From the NCBI GenBank assembly GCA_965198495.1, contig CBDAPL010000002.1, forward strand, positions 310,001 to 374,000: a stretch of DNA of 64,000 nucleotides, given 5' to 3'. Positions within the stretch are counted from its first letter, which is position 1; every line of letters starts with the position of its first letter. This document shows, piece by piece, positions 46,558 to 54,495 of this stretch. Position numbers and translations under genes: made by a program. The DNA is from RH-AL1 sp965198495. Lineage in GTDB: Bacteria; Pseudomonadota; Alphaproteobacteria; Rhizobiales; Beijerinckiaceae. A model generated the notes under the pieces. It was not told the DNA's origin, made no database searches, and saw only the letters and a program-made list of their open reading frames with translations.

Positions 46558-47381
46558 ACGAGCGGATCTCATTGCTGGTGTCGGATGTCGACGGTACCCT
46601 CGTCACCGACGACAAGGGCATCACGGACAGCGTCGCACGTGCCGCCGCCGCGCTCGAGGAGGCCGGCGTCAAGGTTTCGCTCGTCTCCAGCCGACCCCCG
46701 ATGGGTTTCGCCGCCTTGGCGTCGCGGCTCGCGCTGAAATGGCCGCTCGGCGCCTTCAACGGCGGCGCGATCATCGATCGCGATCTCAGCATCATCCGCT
46801 CGACTCTCGTGCCGGCCGCCGACGCCCGGATCGCGATCGAGACGTTCGTCGAATTCGGCATCGGTGGCTGGCTGTTCTCGCTCAGCGAGTGGTACGTTAT
46901 CGATCCAAGCGGCGACCTCGTTCCCAAGGAGCGTCGCACCATCGATCATGAGCCGCGTGTCGTCGCGTCGTTCGACGACTTGTATGGTCAGGTCGGCAAG
47001 CTTGTCGGCGCGTCGCGCGATCACGATCGCGTCGCCGCCTGCGAGGCGGCACTCGCCGACCGGCTGAGCGGCGACACGGTCGCGAAACGTTCGCAAGCCT
47101 ACTATCTTGACGTGACACCGGCGCGCTCCGACAAAGGCCAGGCGGTGCGGGACATCGCATCTGTCTTGAATGTGCCGATGGATCAGGTTGCCGTCATCGG
47201 AGACATGGCCAACGATATGCCCATGTTTGAGGTCGCACCATTCAGGATCGCCATGGGCAACGGCATCGAGGCGCTCAAGCGCCGGGCGACGTTCGTCACG
47301 CAGAGCAACCAGCACGACGGCTGGGCTTTGGCGGCCGACCGCTATATCCTGCCTCGCGCCGGCGCGAGGCTTTCCGCGTGA
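46542..47381 (+). CDS. HAD-superfamily Cof-type sugar phosphatase, copy 1
   Basis: 279 residues. HAD motif I is 'LLVSDVDGTLVTDD', motif II lies in 'VSLVSSRPPMG', the motif III Lys is in 'RSDKGQAVRDIA', and motif IV is 'IGDMANDMPMFEVA'. The cap is the Cof/type IIB kind. Such enzymes hydrolyse small sugar phosphates. It sits between zwf (16-nt overlap) and a second, related HAD gene (4-nt overlap). A role in trimming pentose-phosphate or phosphogluconate pools is inference from this location. Confidence 0.9.
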   Translation: MAFALNERISLLVSDVDGTLVTDDKGITDSVARAAAALEEAGVKVSLVSSRPPMGFAALASRLALKWPLGAFNGGAIIDRDLSIIRSTLVPAADARIAIETFVEFGIGGWLFSLSEWYVIDPSGDLVPKERRTIDHEPRVVASFDDLYGQVGKLVGASRDHDRVAACEAALADRLSGDTVAKRSQAYYLDVTPARSDKGQAVRDIASVLNVPMDQVAVIGDMANDMPMFEVAPFRIAMGNGIEALKRRATFVTQSNQHDGWALAADRYILPRAGARLSA

Positions 47382-48208
47382 AGCGCGATCCCAAGATCAT
47401 CTCGCTCCTGCTCGCCGATGTCGACGGCACGCTCGTGACGCGCGAGAAGGTGTTGACCGAACGCGCGAAGAAGGCGGTCGCCGCCTTGAAGCGGGCCGGC
47501 GTGCTCTTCGCGATCACCAGTGGCCGTCCGCCCAGGGGGATGGACATGGTCATCAAGCCGCTGGCGATCGAGACGCCTGTGGCCGGTTTCAACGGCGGTT
47601 TCTTCACCAATCCCGATCTCTCGCCGCTGGAGGAGCGTATCCTACCAGGGGATGTCGCACGCAAAGTCGTCGCGATGATCGTGGGCGAAGGCCTCGACGC
47701 GTGGCTCTATTCCGGCAACGACTGGCTGGTCCACAAGGTCGAGGCGCCGCACGTCGCGCGCGAGCAGCATACCGTGCGGTTCCCCCCGAAGGTCGTCGCC
47801 GATTTCGGCGATAGGATCGACCAGGCCGTGAAGATCGTCGGCGTCAGCGACGATCACGACCGCATCGCCGCGTGTGCGAGACGCGTGCATGAGGCGTTCG
47901 GGCATACCGTCTCCGCCGCTTTGTCCCAACCCTATTACCTCGACGTGACACACCCACTCGCCAACAAGGGCGCGGTCGTGGACGAACTCGTCAAGCGCCT
48001 CAAAATACCCGCTGACGCGATCGCCACGATCGGCGACATGGCCAATGACGTCTTCATGTTCGAGAAGAGCGGGTACGCGATCGCCATGGGCAATGCCGAC
48101 GACGAAGTGAAAAACGCGGCCGACGCGGTGACCGCGGATTGCGATAACGAGGGCTTCGCCGAAGCCGTCGATAAGTTCATCCTGCCGCGCGCGATGAGCC
48201 GTGCTTGA
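47378..48208 (+). CDS. HAD-superfamily Cof-type sugar phosphatase, copy 2
   Basis: 276 residues from a GTG whose last two bases are shared with the preceding TGA. Motifs: 'LLLADVDGTLVTREKVLTE' (I), 'FAITSGRPPRGMD' (II), 'HPLANKGAVVDELVKRL' (III), 'IGDMANDVFMFEKSGYAIAMGN' (IV). It is clearly a paralogue of the preceding gene but diverged in the cap, so its substrate may differ. pgl begins 13 bp after its stop. The tandem pair inside a zwf-pgl operon is the notable point. Confidence 0.9.
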   Translation: MKRDPKIISLLLADVDGTLVTREKVLTERAKKAVAALKRAGVLFAITSGRPPRGMDMVIKPLAIETPVAGFNGGFFTNPDLSPLEERILPGDVARKVVAMIVGEGLDAWLYSGNDWLVHKVEAPHVAREQHTVRFPPKVVADFGDRIDQAVKIVGVSDDHDRIAACARRVHEAFGHTVSAALSQPYYLDVTHPLANKGAVVDELVKRLKIPADAIATIGDMANDVFMFEKSGYAIAMGNADDEVKNAADAVTADCDNEGFAEAVDKFILPRAMSRA

Positions 48209-48221
48209 TGGGAGAAGTTTC

Positions 48222-48944
48222 TTGGCCAAGCCTCAGCTCGATGTAAGCCCCGATCCCGCGATGCTGGCGATGCGCTTTGCCGAATGGCTGGTGACACGCC
48301 TGGGTGAGACGACCGGCGCCTTCGCGCTGAACCTGTCGGGGGGATCCACGCCGAAACGTCTGTATGAGCTTCTCGCCACGGAGCCATATCGGCGCAAGAT
48401 CGATTGGGGGCGCCTCCATGTCTTCTTCGGTGACGAGCGCTTTGTACCGTGGGAGCACGAGGACAGTAACTATCGCATGGCGCGCGACGCCTTGCTCGGC
48501 AAGGTGCCGATCCCGCTGGAAAACGTCTATCCTGTCCAGACCGGCGAAGCGACACCGGAGGCCGCCGCCGAGGATTACGAGAGAACGTTGCAAAGCTTCT
48601 ACGGCAAGACGACGCTTGACATTCCAAGACCGCTTTTCGCCGTGACATTGTTGGGGTTGGGAGACGACGGGCACACCGCTTCCCTCTTCCCGGGCACAAC
48701 CGCCTTGAGCGAACGGCAGAAATGGGTGACGGCGGTTGTCGGTGCGAAGCCCGAACCGCGCATCACGATGACCTACCCGGTTCTCGAATCGAGCGCGGCC
48801 ACCATCTTTCTGGTCGCGGGCGCCGCCAAGAAGCCGATCCTTGACCGCGTTCTCGCCGGAGATCTCGACCTTCCGGCATCCCACGTCAGGCCGCAGGGAG
48901 AATTCTACATATTTTGCGACGCGGCAGCCAACGGCGACATCTGA
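48222..48944 (+). CDS. pgl: 6-phosphogluconolactonase
   Basis: 240 residues from a TTG at 48222 with GGGAGAAG just upstream; a GTG at 48201 overlaps the preceding gene and has no site. Pgl/NagB-type motifs are 'FALNLSGGSTPKRLYELLA', 'WGRLHVFFGDERFVPWEHEDSNYRMA' and 'LLGLGDDGHTASLFPGT'. It hydrolyses 6-phosphogluconolactone to 6-phosphogluconate, between the Zwf and Gnd steps. Last gene of the tkt-gnd-zwf-HAD-HAD-pgl run. Confidence 0.95.
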   Translation: MAKPQLDVSPDPAMLAMRFAEWLVTRLGETTGAFALNLSGGSTPKRLYELLATEPYRRKIDWGRLHVFFGDERFVPWEHEDSNYRMARDALLGKVPIPLENVYPVQTGEATPEAAAEDYERTLQSFYGKTTLDIPRPLFAVTLLGLGDDGHTASLFPGTTALSERQKWVTAVVGAKPEPRITMTYPVLESSAATIFLVAGAAKKPILDRVLAGDLDLPASHVRPQGEFYIFCDAAANGDI

Positions 48945-48949
48945 TACGG

Positions 48950-49147
48950 CTACGATGGCTTGACCTTGTCACGCATGTCGCTTTCGCCCTTGCGCGCGTA
49001 TTGGTCCTCGTTGGCGTAAAGCTGCCGTGTGGCTTGCTCCGTCACGGGGATGTTGGCACGATTGCGCCGACGATATTGCATGCCGCCGTAGGCGAACGCC
49101 AACGCCAGAATCAAAGCGCCGATCGCGTATCCTATTTCGATGCCCAT
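48950..49147 (-). CDS. Small single-helix membrane protein (hypothetical)
   Basis: 65 residues from the ATG at 49147 with AGGAGAA 7 nt upstream. One N-terminal membrane helix ('GYAIGALILALAFAYGGM') is followed by a basic-polar cytosolic tail with 'YRRRNRANIPVTEQATRQLY' and a charged end. Common as a small hypothetical in related genomes. Function unknown. Ends 5 bp from the pgl stop on the opposite strand. Confidence 0.75.
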   Translation of the reverse strand: MGIEIGYAIGALILALAFAYGGMQYRRRNRANIPVTEQATRQLYANEDQYARKGESDMRDKVKPS

Positions 49148-49281
49148 TGCCGTGTTCTCCTGGCTGACGCCATGCCGAACTGAAGCTTTGTCGTCGCGGT
49201 TCCCCACTGAGGCGCGACACGGTTGCGATTTGCGCCCGCGCCGCCCATCTTTGTGGACGAAATGAACCGGAGTGAAGACTG

Positions 49282-50181
49282 GTGACGATAACGGATCTTG
49301 CCGCGCCCGACGGGTCCACCAGCATCAAGGCCGTGACGACCGCGAGCTTTTCTCCGGAGGTCATCGCCGCATCGCAACGTCTGCCGGTCCTCGTGCTCTT
49401 CCTTTCGCCGCGCGATGAGCGATGCCGCTTGCTTCAGGCCTCTCTCGCCAAGGCGGTCAAGGCCGCGGACGGCAAGGTGAAGCTCGTCACGATGGACATG
49501 GATGCCTACCCGCAGATCGCGGAGCGTCTTGGGGTTCGAGCCGTGCCGGCGGTCTACGCCTTTCAGAAAGGACAACCGATCGACGGCTTCATGGGTCCGC
49601 TGCCGGAGGCCCAGATCAAAGGTTTCATCGAGCGCCTCGTCGGCCCGATCGACGATGGGTTCGAAGACGTCCTATCCGAGGCGGAGATCGCGCTTGGCAA
49701 TGGCGATGTGCAGACCGCCGCGGACTTGTACGCCGCCGTCTTGGAGGCCGAACCCGAGCACCTCGTGGCGACAGCTGGGCTGATCCGCACCTTCGTCGCC
49801 GCGGGCGACCTTGAAGCGGCGCGCGGCGTACTGGCCCAGGTTTCGCCCGCCGTCGCGAAGGACAAGAGCATCGTCGCCGCGCAGGCGGCGTTCGATGTCG
49901 CCGAGCAGGCGAGCAACGTCGGCGATCTCGGTCCGCTTTTGAAAGCGCTCGAAGCCGATCCCGACGATCATCAGGCCCGCTTTGATCTGGCTCTCGGGCT
50001 CAATGGGCGGGGCAAGCGGGAAGAGGCGGCCGACGCCTTGCTCACCATCATGAAGCGGGATCGTACCTGGAACGAAACGGCCGCCCGTAAGCAGTTGCTC
50101 CAGTTCTTCGAAGCCTGGGGCCTGATGGACCCTGTGACGCTGGCCGCTCGCAGAAAGCTGTCGACTCTCCTCTTTTCCTAG
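49282..50181 (+). CDS. cnoX: CnoX-like co-chaperone (thioredoxin fold plus TPR)
   Basis: 299 residues from a GTG with GGAG upstream. The thioredoxin domain is at about residues 20-115. Where thioredoxin has WCGPC this protein has 'SPRDERCRLL', so only the second cysteine remains, as in E. coli CnoX (YbbN). Three or four TPR-like helical repeats follow from about residue 125. CnoX binds GroEL/DnaK clients under oxidative bleach stress. It is followed by a Lon-N protein, Trm112 and tesB, a neighbourhood typical of Rhizobiales. Confidence 0.88.
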   Translation: MTITDLAAPDGSTSIKAVTTASFSPEVIAASQRLPVLVLFLSPRDERCRLLQASLAKAVKAADGKVKLVTMDMDAYPQIAERLGVRAVPAVYAFQKGQPIDGFMGPLPEAQIKGFIERLVGPIDDGFEDVLSEAEIALGNGDVQTAADLYAAVLEAEPEHLVATAGLIRTFVAAGDLEAARGVLAQVSPAVAKDKSIVAAQAAFDVAEQASNVGDLGPLLKALEADPDDHQARFDLALGLNGRGKREEAADALLTIMKRDRTWNETAARKQLLQFFEAWGLMDPVTLAARRKLSTLLFS

Positions 50182-50227
50182 CATCATACAGTCAATCAGG
50201 CGGCGGTCGGCGCCGAGAAAGATGTTC

Positions 50228-50893
50228 ATGACCTCATTCACGGGCGCCAACGCAGTCGGGGACATGCCGAGCGTGTTGCCGCTGTTTCCACTGTCGGGCG
50301 CTTTGTTGCTGCCGCGCGGTCAGCTGCCGCTGAATGTCTTCGAGCCGCGCTATGTCGCGATGGTGGACGACGCTTTGCGCACGCATCGCATGTTCGGGAT
50401 GATCCAACCCGACGCGTCCGCCGACGAGCGGCCGACCTCGCCGCTTTTCAAGATCGGATGCGTGGGCCGTATCTCGCAATTCGCGGAATCGGGAGATGGC
50501 CGCTACATCCTGACCCTGACGGGGGTCTCTCGCTTTGCGCTGCTTGAAGAGATCGTCACCATGACGCCCTATCGGCAAGGGCGCGTCGATTTCAATCCGT
50601 TCGCAGGAGACTTCACGCCACGCGAGGGGGAGGACAAGGTCGATCGCAACGGCGTCCTGAAGGCGCTCCGCGATTTCGCCGAGGAGAACAACCTTCAGAT
50701 CGACTGGGACTCGATCAACCAGGCGCCGAACGAGGCTCTCGTGAACGCTTTGGCTATGATGAGCCCGTTTGGACCGCGCGAAAAGCAGGCGCTTCTTGAG
50801 GCGAGCGATCTCAAGGGACGTGCGGAAGTGCTCGTCGCGATCACCGAAATCGAGCTCGCGCGGGGCAAGAACGCGCCGTCGTCACTGCAATAG
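50228..50893 (+). CDS. LON N-terminal (substrate-binding) domain protein
   Basis: 221 residues from the ATG at 50228 (GAGAAAG 6 nt upstream); an ATG at 50222 is too close to that site. The PUA-like Lon N domain has 'LPLFPLSGALLLPRGQLPLNVFEPRYVAMV' and 'GCVGRISQFAESGDGRYILTLTGVSRF'. There is no ATPase or protease domain, so it is a stand-alone adaptor-like protein. It is encoded between the CnoX-like and Trm112 genes, suggesting a proteostasis link. Confidence 0.9.
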   Translation: MTSFTGANAVGDMPSVLPLFPLSGALLLPRGQLPLNVFEPRYVAMVDDALRTHRMFGMIQPDASADERPTSPLFKIGCVGRISQFAESGDGRYILTLTGVSRFALLEEIVTMTPYRQGRVDFNPFAGDFTPREGEDKVDRNGVLKALRDFAEENNLQIDWDSINQAPNEALVNALAMMSPFGPREKQALLEASDLKGRAEVLVAITEIELARGKNAPSSLQ

Positions 50894-50901
50894 GGTTCGT
50901 C

Positions 50902-51135
50902 ATGGACGCCGACAGACCGCTTCAGACCACGAGCCCGCACGTCGTCGAGCCGATCGAGCCGACCCGCATCGATCCCCGCCTGCTTGAAATCCTTGTTTGT
51001 CCGCTCACCAAGACCGTGCTCGAATACGACGTCGCACGTCAGGAACTCATTTCCCGCGCCGCGAGACTGGCTTACCCCATTCGCGATGGAATACCGATCA
51101 TGCTGCCGGAAGAAGCTCGCCCACTCGAGGCGTGA
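50902..51135 (+). CDS. Trm112-family protein
   Basis: 77 residues with AGGG 6 nt before the ATG. The core 'DPRLLEILVCPLTKTVLEYD' followed by 'LAYPIRDGIPIMLPEEARPL' is the bacterial Trm112 signature. Only one cysteine of the zinc-binding set remains, as usual for this short bacterial type. In eukaryotes Trm112 activates tRNA and rRNA methyltransferases; bacterial partners are poorly known. Starts 8 bp after the Lon-N stop. Confidence 0.92.
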   Translation: MDADRPLQTTSPHVVEPIEPTRIDPRLLEILVCPLTKTVLEYDVARQELISRAARLAYPIRDGIPIMLPEEARPLEA

Positions 51136-51147
51136 AGGGGGCGGGCG

Positions 51148-52008
51148 ATGGCCGACCTGACCGAATTGCGTGGCGTTCTCGAACTCGAGGAGATCGAGCG
51201 CAATATCTTTCGCGGCTTTGTTCCACCGCAGGAACGTCGGCGTGTCTTTGGCGGTCTGGTCGTCGCGCAGGCTCTTGTCGCGGCCTCGAGAACAGTACCC
51301 GACCGCGCGCCGCACTCGCTGCACGCCTATTTCATCCTGCCGGGCGATCCGACGATGCCGATCGTCTACGAGGTCGAACGTGTCCGCGACGGGCGCAGTT
51401 TCTCCACAAGGCGCTGCGTCGCCATCCAGGCCGGGCGGACCATCTTCGATCTATTCGCGTCGTTCCATGGCGCGGAGGAAGGCCTGAACCATCAGGCACC
51501 GATGCCGAAGGTCGCCGATCCCGATGACCTGCCCTCATCGGAGGCCATCCACGCGCAATACGGGCATCTCTTGCCACCCGGCCTGAAAAGCTGGCTGATC
51601 GGCGATCGAATGATCGAAATACGATCCACCGACCTCAGCCGCTACGACCGGTCGAAGCCGCCGCGGCCGGTGCAAAGCTTCTGGGTTCGCGCGTCGAAAC
51701 CCTTGCCGGACGACCCGGCGCTCCACCGTGCGGCGCTCGCCTATCTCTCCGACATGACTCTGATCGACGTCACCCTAGCCGCACACGGGCGTACGCTCTT
51801 CGAACCGGAATTCCAGGCGGCCAGTCTCGACCACGCGGTCTGGTTCCACCGCCCGTTCCGCGCCGATGAATGGTTGCTGTACACACAAGATAGCCCAAAC
51901 AGTACCGGTGCGCGCGGCTTGGCACGCGGCCTCCTGTTCACGCGCCAAGGCGCGCTTGCCGCCACGGTCATGCAAGAAGGTCTTATAAGGGTCAGACAAG
52001 AACCGTAG
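51148..52008 (+). CDS. tesB: Acyl-CoA thioesterase II
   Basis: 286 residues, the standard TesB length. It has a double hotdog fold with 'FRGFVPPQERRRVFGGLVVAQALVAASRTVP' and 'HSLHAYFILPGDPTMPIVYEVERVRDGRSFSTRR' in the first half, and 'ASLDHAVWFHRPFRADEWLLY' (Asp of the active site) in the second. It hydrolyses medium and long acyl-CoAs in the cytosol. Last gene of the cnoX-lonN-trm112-tesB run, 12 bp after Trm112. Confidence 0.95.
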   Translation: MADLTELRGVLELEEIERNIFRGFVPPQERRRVFGGLVVAQALVAASRTVPDRAPHSLHAYFILPGDPTMPIVYEVERVRDGRSFSTRRCVAIQAGRTIFDLFASFHGAEEGLNHQAPMPKVADPDDLPSSEAIHAQYGHLLPPGLKSWLIGDRMIEIRSTDLSRYDRSKPPRPVQSFWVRASKPLPDDPALHRAALAYLSDMTLIDVTLAAHGRTLFEPEFQAASLDHAVWFHRPFRADEWLLYTQDSPNSTGARGLARGLLFTRQGALAATVMQEGLIRVRQEP

Positions 52009-52055
52009 CTGAGACCGATCGGCGAACGTGTCGCTCTGACAGCAGCGACGCGACG

Positions 52056-52253
52056 CTATTCGGCAGCGGTCGCTCTACGGCCTTGCGAGGAATGGCCGCC
52101 CTTGCGGCCCGCTTCCGAAGCCAACTGATGGTTCTGGGAAAAGCTTCGCTTGTCATTGGGGACGCTGCGCCCACCTTTTCTGGCGATCTCGCGCTGCTTG
52201 TCACGGTCCATCGACGCGAAGCCGCGGGTCGATCCGTTCGTTTGGCCGTCCAT
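52056..52253 (-). CDS. KGG-repeat general stress protein, second copy
   Basis: 65 residues from the ATG at 52253 with GGAGG 5-6 nt upstream; the frame is open to 52331. It contains two KGG units ('REIARKGGRSVPNDKRSFSQ' and 'EAGRKGGHSSQG') and the shared opening 'STRGFASMD'. It is closely similar to the three-repeat protein at 10114-10386. Hydrophilic and probably disordered; stress-induced in related bacteria. Confidence 0.9.
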   Translation of the reverse strand: MDGQTNGSTRGFASMDRDKQREIARKGGRSVPNDKRSFSQNHQLASEAGRKGGHSSQGRRATAAE

Positions 52254-52343
52254 AGGAACCTCCATGATCGTGGTTCTTTCGGCTAACCGGCCACGTCGGC
52301 TCAGGTTCCCGGCCGCGGCGAACGCCAACATAGTTGAATCTGC

Positions 52344-53087
52344 TCAGGAAACGAACGTCGAGACCTTATCGGGCCAGCGACAGAGATCCGCGATGAGGCA
52401 CATCGGACACGCCGGCGCGCGCGCACGACACGTGTAGCGGCCGTGCAGGATCAGCCAATGATGGGCATGCTGTCTGTACGCGACGGGAATCACGCGCTCC
52501 AGCCCAAGCTCGACGTCGAGCGGCGTCTTGCCGGGCGCCAGCGGGATGCGGTTGGAGACGCGAAAAAGATGTGTGTCGACGGCGATCACCGGGACGCCGA
52601 AGCAGGTGTTGAGGACGACGTTCGCCGTCTTGCGGCCGACGCCCGGTAGGCTCTCGAGCAGCGCACGATCGCCCGGCAGTTTGCCGTCGAACTCGTCCAC
52701 GATCTTGCGTGACAGGGCGATGATGTTCTTCGCCTTGCCGCGAAAAAGGCCGATGGTCTTGACGAGCTCGCGCACGCGATCCTCGCCGAGCGCGAGCATC
52801 TTTTCCGGCGTGTCGGCGAGCGCGAACAAGGCGGGCGTGGCTTTGTTGACGCCGGCATCCGTCGCTTGGGCCGAGAGCACCACCGCCACGAGGAACGTGA
52901 ACGCGTTGAGAGACGTCAGTTCTCCTTTCGGCTCCGGCTCGCGCGCCTGGAAGCGGCGGAAGATCTCCGCCACCGTCGCGTCGGCATCCGGCTCGGCGGT
53001 GCCGCGAGGCATGCGCGGCACGGACGTGGCGCTGGTCGCGACGATTTGAGCCGTTCCGGATCGCGTCCCGGTGGATTTGTGGCGCAT
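52344..53087 (-). CDS. nth: Endonuclease III (DNA glycosylase/AP lyase)
   Basis: 247 residues from the ATG at 53087 with AAGG upstream; the frame extends to 53537 but homology starts near 'ATVAEIFRRFQAR'. The helix-hairpin-helix is 'LLESLPGVGRKTANVVLN', with the catalytic Lys in the preceding helix region and Asp in 'IAVDTHLFRVSNR'. The 4Fe-4S loop is C-x6-C-x2-C-x5-C ('CRARAPACPMCLIADLC'). It removes oxidised pyrimidines from DNA. Divergent from the DUF2244 gene, as in many alphaproteobacteria. Confidence 0.96.
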   Translation of the reverse strand: MRHKSTGTRSGTAQIVATSATSVPRMPRGTAEPDADATVAEIFRRFQAREPEPKGELTSLNAFTFLVAVVLSAQATDAGVNKATPALFALADTPEKMLALGEDRVRELVKTIGLFRGKAKNIIALSRKIVDEFDGKLPGDRALLESLPGVGRKTANVVLNTCFGVPVIAVDTHLFRVSNRIPLAPGKTPLDVELGLERVIPVAYRQHAHHWLILHGRYTCRARAPACPMCLIADLCRWPDKVSTFVS

Positions 53088-53123
53088 TGACCTTGGGCTA
53101 GATATGAGTTTGGCCTGGAGCCG

Positions 53124-53669
53124 ATGAGCATGCCCGTCCCCGCCGTCCCGATCAACAACACCGCACGCCAGCCATCGGCCGACGAGGGTGCCGATTGCGT
53201 CCTGCTGAACGTTCGCCTGACGCCGCATCGCTCGTTGGCGAAAAAGCAGTTTCGGCTGCTCATGGTGCTTTTCGCGTCGATCGGCACGATTTCGAGCGTG
53301 CCCTTCGTCATGCTTGGGGCATGGCCGGTGGCCGGGTTCATGGGCATCGACGTGCTGCTGATCTACCTCGCTTTTCGCGCGAGCTATCGATCCGCGCGGG
53401 CGTACGAGGACATCAGCGTCACGCCGCTCGAACTGATCATCGCGAAAGTCAGTGCTAGGGGCCGCAAGGCCGAATGGACGTTTCACCCCGCCTGGGTTCG
53501 GCTCGATAGGATCGAGCACATCGAGTTCGGCTTGCAACGGCTCGCGCTCTGCTCGCGCGGCCGCAGCGTCGAGGTCGCCGGGTTCCTGGGGCCGGATGCC
53601 AAAGCGGTCTTCGCATCCAAACTATCGCGGGCGCTGAGTCAGGCGAAGCGCGGCCCGAGGTTTTCGTGA
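53124..53669 (+). CDS. DUF2244 membrane protein
   Basis: 181 residues with two central membrane helices ('FRLLMVLFASIGTISSVPFVML' and 'GAWPVAGFMGIDVLLIYLAF'), then a soluble beta-rich region including 'AYEDISVTPLELIIAK' and 'SVEVAGFLGPDAKAVFASKLSRAL'. This is the DUF2244 arrangement, often found next to nth. Function unknown. GGAG lies 4 nt before the ATG at 53124, and an ATG at 53130 is also possible. A strong terminator follows 52 bp downstream. Confidence 0.88.
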   Translation: MSMPVPAVPINNTARQPSADEGADCVLLNVRLTPHRSLAKKQFRLLMVLFASIGTISSVPFVMLGAWPVAGFMGIDVLLIYLAFRASYRSARAYEDISVTPLELIIAKVSARGRKAEWTFHPAWVRLDRIEHIEFGLQRLALCSRGRSVEVAGFLGPDAKAVFASKLSRALSQAKRGPRFS

Positions 53670-53720
53670 CGATCGCAGGTGTACTTCACAATCGACCGGA
53701 GCCAATACGCCAAACGTAAA

Positions 53721-53753
53721 CGGCCGCTCCGGGGGCAGGAGCGGCCGCTTTTT
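53721..53753 (+). terminator. Rho-independent terminator after DUF2244 gene
   Basis: Stem CGGCCGCTCC / GGAGCGGCCG with a 7-base loop, followed by C and five T residues. It ends transcription before the convergent DUF4142 gene. Confidence 0.9.
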
Positions 53754-53800
53754 ACAAACATTCGGCCGGGGGCAGACCGTCTGTTCGAAATTGAAATCCC

Positions 53801-54379
53801 TCAGACGTGCGCCAGTTCCTCCAGGCGCCGATTTATTTTCGGGAGTTCACGCGAGGCGAGCGCCTTCAGCGTCGGCTCGTCACTATTGGTGATATACTCC
53901 TGATACATGACCGAAAGCTTGTTCAACGCGTCGATCTGCACGGCCTTGTACGCGACATCGAAATCGGTCCCGGTCAACCCGTAGAGTCGATCGACGTCCT
54001 CCTGGTTGACGGAAGGCATCTGCTCGGGAATGGCAACGACAGGCGTGTCGATGGCGACCGATCGGCCCGTGCGAACCACGCCATCGTCTTGATCGCTTGA
54101 CGCGACGGCCTCGTGAGCTTGGGCCTGGCTCCAATCGTACAAGGCATTCGCCGCGTTCGTCTGCTCCGCGGCCTCGCTGCGCGCGAACGAACGGAGACGG
54201 GGGTTTTGCGAATTCTCCAGCGCGAGACGGCTGGTACGATCGAGCAGGTCGATCGTCGGGTTCGCGTCGGTGACGAACGTCGCCGTCGTCGTGGACGCGG
54301 CGTGTGCCGACGCGCAAGCGAACGAACCGGCGATCACGAAAGACGCGAGCAATGAGTTCGACAGGAAGGACTTGGCCAT
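53801..54379 (-). CDS. DUF4142 secreted protein
   Basis: 192 residues. A signal peptide ('FLSNSLLASFVIAGSFACASAHA') is followed by a helical ferritin-like DUF4142 domain of about 150 residues ('TIDLLDRTSRLALENSQNPRLRSFARSEAAEQTNAANAL', 'VDRLYGLTGTDFDVAYKAVQIDAL'). These proteins are periplasmic, of unknown function, sometimes stress-linked. Many alphaproteobacteria encode several copies. Confidence 0.88.
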   Translation of the reverse strand: MAKSFLSNSLLASFVIAGSFACASAHAASTTTATFVTDANPTIDLLDRTSRLALENSQNPRLRSFARSEAAEQTNAANALYDWSQAQAHEAVASSDQDDGVVRTGRSVAIDTPVVAIPEQMPSVNQEDVDRLYGLTGTDFDVAYKAVQIDALNKLSVMYQEYITNSDEPTLKALASRELPKINRRLEELAHV

Positions 54380-54495
54380 GATGCGATCCCCTCAGAAAGC
54401 AGTTGCGAACAGAACGTCGCACCGGTCTCCAAAGTTCCTCGCGCTCGGAGATCGACCCGGCGCCCGAGCCCGCCCTTTCCCGGCGATGCTCCGGG

